A stretch of 10,353 nt of DNA, from contig CANJXD010000171.1 of assembly GCA_947478535.1 (NCBI GenBank), forward strand, positions 1 to 10,353. Reading direction: 5' to 3'. The notes under the pieces are model-generated. The model made no database searches, was not told the DNA's origin, and saw only the letters and a program-made list of their open reading frames with translations. Source of the stretch: Acetobacteraceae bacterium. Its GTDB lineage: Bacteria > Pseudomonadota > Alphaproteobacteria > Acetobacterales > Acetobacteraceae. Both the position numbers and the translations under genes were made by a program. Positions 6,692 to 10,353 of this stretch are shown piece after piece; the stretch's first letter is position 1; every line of letters begins with the position of its first letter.

Positions 6692-6723
6692 AAGGCCCCG
6701 GGAACATGCTATGGCTTACGGCT

Positions 6724-6730
6724 CGGAGGA
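6724..6730 (+). promoter_or_regulatory. Ribosome binding site that decides the second desaturase start
   Basis: CGGAGGA lies 7 bases before ATG 6738. The alternative in-frame ATG at 6711 has only a weak GGGA upstream, and the longer open frame would run through the palindromes. The site therefore favours 6738. Confidence 0.7.
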
Positions 6731-6737
6731 TCGGCGC

Positions 6738-8324
6738 ATGGCTGAGCGGGTGGTGGTGGTCGGTGGTGGCCTCGGCGGTCTCGCCGCGGCCGCGGTGGCG
6801 GCGGCGCGCGGGCACAAGGTGACCTTGCTCGACAAGAACCCTTGGCTGGGTGGCAAGGCGGCGGTGTTGAACCTGCCGGCGCCCGACGGCAGCGGCAATT
6901 TCCGCTTCGACATGGGTCCGACCATCCTGACGGTGCCGCGCGTGCTCCGCCGCATCTATGCGGAAGCCGGGCGCGACCAGGCGCGCGAATTGCCGCTGAT
7001 CCGGCTCGATCCGCAATGGCGCTGCTTCTTCGAGGATGGCACGCAGATCGACCTGATGGCCGATGTCGCGACCATGCAGGCCGAGATCGAGAAATTCGCC
7101 CCCGGTCGCGGCCTCGGCGAGGGCTATCGCAAGTTCCAGGAGGAGAGCCGGCACCTGCACGGCGTCTCGGAAAAATTCTTCTTTTGGCGGCCGGTCGAGG
7201 GTGTGACCGACACCATCGACATGAAGGCCAATCTCAACCCCGGCACCATCCGCGATGTGCTGAGCCTGCGCATGGGCCAGACCGCGGCCAAGGTGATCCG
7301 TGGCCATGTGCCGGATGCGCGGCTGGCGCAGATGCTGGACCATTACTGCCAGTATATCGGTTCCTCCCCCTATCTCGCGCCGGCGGTGGTGTGTTCCATC
7401 GGTGACATGCAGGCGAGCGAGGGCGTCTGGTACCCCGTCGGCGGCACGCGGGCGGTGGCGGAGGGCCTGGCGAAGCTCGCCGCCGATCTCGGCGCCGATC
7501 TGCGCCCGAATTCCGAGGTGACGGGCTTCGATATCCAGGGCGGCGCGGTGAAGGGTGTCTATGTCGGCAGCGAGCGCATTGCCTGCGACGCCGTGATCTC
7601 CAACATGGACGCGATCCGCACCTACAAGGAGCTGGTGGGCGGCGAGACCGGCCGGAAGTACGAGAAGAAGGGCTTCGAGCCCGCCTGCAGCGGCGTCGTG
7701 CTCTATCTCGGCCTCAAGAAGCGCTACGACCACCTTGCCCATCACTGCTTCGTCTTCTCCCGCGATGCGGAGGAGGAGTTCGACGCGATCTACAAGAAGG
7801 GCGAGCCCGCGCCGGACCCGACCGCCTATCTCGCCGCGACGTCGTGCAGCGATGACACGACGGCGCCGGCGGGGGGGGAGGCACTGTATGTGCTGGTCCA
7901 CACCCCGCATCTGCGCCCGCACCATGACTGGTCGAAGATGTTTCCCCGATATCGCCAGACCATCCTCGACAAGCTGAAGCGCACGGCGGGGATGGAGGAT
8001 ATCGAGGAGCGGATCGTCGTCGAGAGCCAACTGACGCCGGTCGATATCCACAACCGTTACAAGGTTCTGGAAGGCGCGATCTATGGCCTGGCGAGCCATG
8101 GCAGCTTCACCGGCGCCTTCAAGCCGGGCAACCGCAGCAAGGCGGTGAAGGGCCTCTACCTCTGCGGCGGTGCCGCGCATCCGGGGCCGGGAATGCCGAT
8201 GGTCATGATGTCCGGCTGGATCGCCGCCGATGCGATGGACCGCGACCATGGCGGCACCGGCATGGGCGATGCCGCGCGGGAGGCGGGGCGGCGCGAATCG
8301 GAAATCGCCGCCGCGGCGGAGTAG
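6738..8324 (+). CDS. Second CrtN/CrtP-type carotenoid desaturase or terminal oxidase (FAD-dependent)
   Basis: The 528-residue product is a paralogue of the upstream desaturase. The FAD-binding GGGLGG is at residues 9-14, NPWLGGKAAVL at 34-44 and FDMGPTILTVP at 57-67. The C-terminal flavin motif is GLYLCGGAAHPGPGMPMVMMSG (472-493), clearly different from the THPGSGLPVIYEGA of its neighbour. In staphyloxanthin-like clusters the second family member (CrtP/CrtNb) oxidises the terminal methyl of a C30 polyene to an aldehyde, providing the acid that is then glycosylated. A glycosyltransferase and an acyltransferase lie directly downstream, so the oxidase role is favoured, but a second desaturase or a CrtD-like enzyme remains possible. 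The gene follows the palindromic spacer and is tightly coupled to the acyltransferase gene 5 bases on. A run of eight G at 7871-7878 lies inside the coding region without breaking the frame. The tail past residue 503 is acidic/Ala-rich and poorly conserved-looking. Confidence 0.75.
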   Translation: MAERVVVVGGGLGGLAAAAVAAARGHKVTLLDKNPWLGGKAAVLNLPAPDGSGNFRFDMGPTILTVPRVLRRIYAEAGRDQARELPLIRLDPQWRCFFEDGTQIDLMADVATMQAEIEKFAPGRGLGEGYRKFQEESRHLHGVSEKFFFWRPVEGVTDTIDMKANLNPGTIRDVLSLRMGQTAAKVIRGHVPDARLAQMLDHYCQYIGSSPYLAPAVVCSIGDMQASEGVWYPVGGTRAVAEGLAKLAADLGADLRPNSEVTGFDIQGGAVKGVYVGSERIACDAVISNMDAIRTYKELVGGETGRKYEKKGFEPACSGVVLYLGLKKRYDHLAHHCFVFSRDAEEEFDAIYKKGEPAPDPTAYLAATSCSDDTTAPAGGEALYVLVHTPHLRPHHDWSKMFPRYRQTILDKLKRTAGMEDIEERIVVESQLTPVDIHNRYKVLEGAIYGLASHGSFTGAFKPGNRSKAVKGLYLCGGAAHPGPGMPMVMMSGWIAADAMDRDHGGTGMGDAAREAGRRESEIAAAAE

Positions 8325-8329
8325 CGCCG

Positions 8330-9172
8330 ATGGAGGCCACCACTCCGCCCAAGGCCCCTGGCCTGGGAAAGCGGCCACCGGCAGAGGATCCGGTGCCGCT
8401 ATTCGATGAGCGGCGCATGGCCTTCTTCAACTTCATCTTCTCCCGCTTCTTCGCCAAGCACATGCGCGCCGTGCGCGTCGCCCGCTGGGGGATGCCGGGC
8501 GAGTATGGCGCGCGGCCGCTGGTGGTCTTCGCCAATCACCCGGGCTGGTGGGACGGCGTCGCCTTCATGTTGCTGTCCCGTGCGCTGTTCCCGGGGCGCA
8601 CCATGTTCATCCCGATGGATGCCGCGGCGCTCGCGCGCTACCCCTTCATGAAGCGCATCGGCGTCTTCGGGATCGAGGGTGGCTCGTCGCGCGGCGCCGT
8701 CGCCTTCCTGCGCACGGCGCAGCGTGTGCTGGAATCGCCCGCCCGGATGCTCTGGATGAACGCGCCCGGCCGGTTCAGCGATGTCCGCGAACGCCCCGTG
8801 CCCATCGCCCCCGGCCTGACCCGGCTGGCGGAGATGGCGCCCGATGCGGTGTTCATCCCCCTGGCGCTCGACTATCCCTTCTGGACTGAGCGCAAGGCGG
8901 AGATGCTGGTCGCCTTCGGCCCCCCCATCGAGGGTGCCGCGCTGGCGGCGCTCGGCCGGGACGCGCGGGGCGAGGCACTTTCCGCGGCGCTGGCCGCCAC
9001 CATGGATCGTCTGGCGCTGGACGCCATCGCCCGTGATCCGGCAAGGTTCGAAACGCTGCTGCGCGGGCCGGAAGGCATGGGGGGCGTGTGGCAGCTCTGG
9101 CGCCGCTTCCGCAGCCTGCTGCGCGGCGAACGCTTCGACCCGAGACACGACCCCCGCGCGGAGGCCGGCTGA
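8330..9172 (+). CDS. PlsC-type (1-acylglycerol-3-phosphate acyltransferase family) acyltransferase, probable carotenoid-glycoside acyltransferase
   Basis: The 280-residue product has the acyltransferase motif I, NHPGWWD (residues 69-75, His70 and Asp75 forming the H-x4-D catalytic pair). A following segment FIPMDAAALARYPFMKRIGVFGIEGG (93-118) matches motif II. The position of the usual E-G-T-R motif III is taken by LWMNAPGRFSDVRERP (141-156), which keeps the Gly but not the Glu. LALDYPFWTERKAEMLVAFG (178-197) matches the later family block. Such enzymes move a fatty acyl group onto a hydroxyl. Its place between a carotenoid oxidase gene and a CrtQ-like glycosyltransferase gene suggests it esterifies the sugar of a carotenoid glycoside, the step done in Staphylococcus by the unrelated small membrane protein CrtO; this is inference. 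GGAG at 8318-8321 supports ATG 8330, 5 bases after the preceding stop. It could instead act on phospholipids. Confidence 0.78.
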   Translation: MEATTPPKAPGLGKRPPAEDPVPLFDERRMAFFNFIFSRFFAKHMRAVRVARWGMPGEYGARPLVVFANHPGWWDGVAFMLLSRALFPGRTMFIPMDAAALARYPFMKRIGVFGIEGGSSRGAVAFLRTAQRVLESPARMLWMNAPGRFSDVRERPVPIAPGLTRLAEMAPDAVFIPLALDYPFWTERKAEMLVAFGPPIEGAALAALGRDARGEALSAALAATMDRLALDAIARDPARFETLLRGPEGMGGVWQLWRRFRSLLRGERFDPRHDPRAEAG

Positions 9173-9176
9173 CGCC

Positions 9177-10295
9177 ATGGAGTTCGATATCACCTGGGCC
9201 AACCTGACATGGGCCTGGGCGGCGCTGTTCCTGGCGACCTTCCCGGCGACGATGGGCCTTGCCAATCTGGTGATGATGCGCCGCGCCGAGGGCAGCCCCT
9301 GGCCCGGCGCGCTGGTCTCGATCCTGATCCCGGCGCGGAACGAGGAAGCCAACATCGCCGCCTGCCTCGATGCCGCGCTGGCCTCGGCCGGCGTGGCGGT
9401 GGAGGTCATCGTGATGGATGACGGATCGACCGACCGCACGCCGGCGATCGTCGCCGCCTATGCGGCGCGGGATGCGCGGGTGCGGCTGGAAAAGGCGCCG
9501 CCGCTGCCGGCGGGCTGGACCGGCAAGGTGCATGCCTGCGCCCGCCTCGCGGAGGCCGCGCGGGGCACGCATTTCCTGTTCATCGACGCCGATGTGCGCC
9601 TCACCCCCGATGCCGCCGCGCGGATGGCCGGGCATGCGGCGCTGCATGGCATCGGCATGGTCACCGGCGTGCCGCGCCAGGTGATCGGCTCGCTGGGGGA
9701 AGCCCTGACCGTGCCGATGATCAATTTTCTCCTGTTCTGCTACCTGCCGGGGGGCGGGCGGGCCTTCACGAAGCGGCCCGACCTGGCGGCGGCCTGCGGG
9801 CAGCTGTTGCTGGTGGAGCGGGAAGCCTATGCCGCCGCCGGCGGCCATGAGGCCATTCGCGCCCTGCTGCATGATGGCCTGCAACTCGCGCGGCGGATGC
9901 GCGCGGCCGGCCATGCGACGGAGGTGGTGGAGGCGCATGACCTCGCGACCTGCCGGATGTATGACAGCTTCCCCGCCTGCTGGGCCGGCTTCATCAAGAA
10001 CGCGCGCGAAGGCATGGCAACGCCGACGGGCCTGCCGGTCTGGACCGTGCTGCTGGCCGGCGCGCATCTCTGGCCGTTCTTCTTCCTGCCGTCCGGTGCC
10101 GCGCTGCTGGCGCTGGCGCTTGGCCTGTCGCTGCGCGCCGCCGTCACGCTCAGGGTGCGGGAGCCCTGGTGGACCATCGCGCTGCATCCGGCGACGGTGG
10201 TCGTCGCGCTGGCCATCCAGTGGGCGGCGCTGGCACGTGGGCTGATGGGCAAGCCGGCGGGTTGGAAGGGCCGCGCCTACCAGGGCACGGCCTGA
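9177..10295 (+). CDS. crtQ: Family 2 glycosyltransferase, CrtQ-like (diaponeurosporenoate glycosyltransferase type)
   Basis: The 372-residue product is a membrane-anchored GT-A glycosyltransferase. A hydrophobic helix at about 11-34 precedes the catalytic domain, which shows SILIPARNEE (48-57), VIVMDDGSTD (77-86), GWTGKVHAC (113-121) and the metal-binding FIDADV (135-140). HDGLQLARRMR (232-242) carries the acidic residue near the acceptor site, and two C-terminal hydrophobic stretches lie at about 287-325 and 332-355. These blocks, the near-identical length (CrtQ of Staphylococcus aureus is about 375) and the closing WKGRAYQG (compare WKGRQYS in CrtQ) make it a CrtQ-type enzyme that would link a hexose to a C30 carotenoic acid. 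The start at 9177 follows the acyltransferase stop by 4 bases, with GGAGG at 9160-9164 upstream. A longer open frame into the acyltransferase gene is rejected because it has no homology. The sugar and acceptor are inferred. Confidence 0.8.
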   Translation: MEFDITWANLTWAWAALFLATFPATMGLANLVMMRRAEGSPWPGALVSILIPARNEEANIAACLDAALASAGVAVEVIVMDDGSTDRTPAIVAAYAARDARVRLEKAPPLPAGWTGKVHACARLAEAARGTHFLFIDADVRLTPDAAARMAGHAALHGIGMVTGVPRQVIGSLGEALTVPMINFLLFCYLPGGGRAFTKRPDLAAACGQLLLVEREAYAAAGGHEAIRALLHDGLQLARRMRAAGHATEVVEAHDLATCRMYDSFPACWAGFIKNAREGMATPTGLPVWTVLLAGAHLWPFFFLPSGAALLALALGLSLRAAVTLRVREPWWTIALHPATVVVALAIQWAALARGLMGKPAGWKGRAYQGTA

Positions 10296-10297
10296 GC

Positions 10298-10353
10298 ATG
10301 GATGCCATGGCGCCGGCAGTCGGTCCGCCGACGCGTGACGAGCATTCCGAGAA
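10298..10353 (+). CDS. hpnC: Start of a probable squalene-synthesis gene (HpnC-like), 3' partial
   Basis: Only 18 codons and two further bases are present, encoding MDAMAPAVGPPTRDEHSE followed by AA-. Many HpnC proteins (hydroxysqualene synthase, trans-isoprenyl-diphosphate synthase fold) begin with a short variable lead and then a block like ENFPVAS; here HSE followed by a codon starting AA (Asn or Lys) fits that pattern. HpnC, with HpnD and HpnE, converts farnesyl diphosphate to squalene for hopanoids and for C30 carotenoids. The start lies 2 bases after the glycosyltransferase stop, so it belongs to the same operon. A second in-frame ATG is at 10307. There is no strong ribosome binding site, which suggests coupled translation. 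The family call rests on very few residues and on the cluster context. Confidence 0.5.
   Translation, partial: MDAMAPAVGPPTRDEHSE

Larger units (their letters stand above)
6493..6737. other. Palindrome-rich intergenic spacer between the two desaturase genes
   Basis: This 245-base gap contains no convincing gene, although GC richness leaves frames open across it. From 6512 to 6703 it is almost fully occupied by inverted repeats (listed separately). An imperfect outer pair, starting TCCCGG at 6631 and ending GGCCCCGGGA at 6694-6703, may close a multi-branched structure around the two hairpins at 6643-6691. None is followed by a T-run, so these are not intrinsic terminators. The arrangement resembles REP/BIME-type mobile palindromic units. 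The only translation signal is the ribosome binding site at 6724-6730. Confidence 0.75.

Noticed and set aside
6579..6737. N-terminal extension of the second desaturase through the spacer
   Set aside because: The frame is open only because the spacer is GC-rich. The residues are palindrome-encoded, and a strong ribosome binding site at 6724-6730 together with the FAD motif right after Met fix the start at 6738.
8844..9176. Glycosyltransferase starting inside the acyltransferase gene
   Set aside because: The extra residues are Arg/Pro-rich shadow translation of the acyltransferase gene, and the CrtQ-like length fits a start at 9177.

Overview
The window is very GC-rich throughout (by eye around 70%). 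Its genes are densely packed and all on the + strand, and many starts overlap the preceding stop as ATGA. Gene content points to an alphaproteobacterium, most plausibly a pink-pigmented member of the Acetobacteraceae (Roseomonas-like). That placement is inferred from family resemblance, not from a marker gene.

Left part (1-1954): an aldohexuronate oxidation operon. It holds the C-terminal end of an SMP-30/gluconolactonase-type lactonase, a uronate dehydrogenase (Udh) and an aldose 1-epimerase-type mutarotase. Together they fit the oxidative route uronic acid -> aldarolactone -> aldarate. The lactonase and udh are 10 bases apart, and udh and the epimerase overlap by 4.

Middle (1996-4775): a translationally coupled pair of flavoenzymes. 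The first is a monomeric-sarcosine-oxidase-type amine oxidase that keeps the Cys used for covalent flavin. The second is an acyl-CoA dehydrogenase of about 540 residues with a C-terminal extension. Their substrates cannot be read from the sequence.

Right part (4888-10353, running off the end): a carotenoid gene cluster resembling the staphyloxanthin-type C30 pathway. In order: a CrtI/CrtN-type desaturase; a 245-base spacer packed with perfect palindromes; a second CrtN/CrtP-type desaturase or oxidase; a PlsC-type acyltransferase; a CrtQ-like family 2 glycosyltransferase; and the first 18 codons of a gene that looks like hpnC (squalene synthesis from farnesyl diphosphate). The last four are separated by only 2-5 bases. 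The inferred product is a glycosylated, acylated C30 carotenoic acid made from squalene, with the acyl step done by an enzyme unrelated to Staphylococcus CrtO.

The most interesting non-coding signals are two. Upstream of the first desaturase is a perfect TGTC-N10-GACA palindrome, the form bound by the light/redox repressor PpsR/CrtJ, lying within a set of about 20-base direct repeats. Between the two desaturases is a cluster of stacked and partly mutually exclusive hairpins, including one with 21-bp perfect arms.
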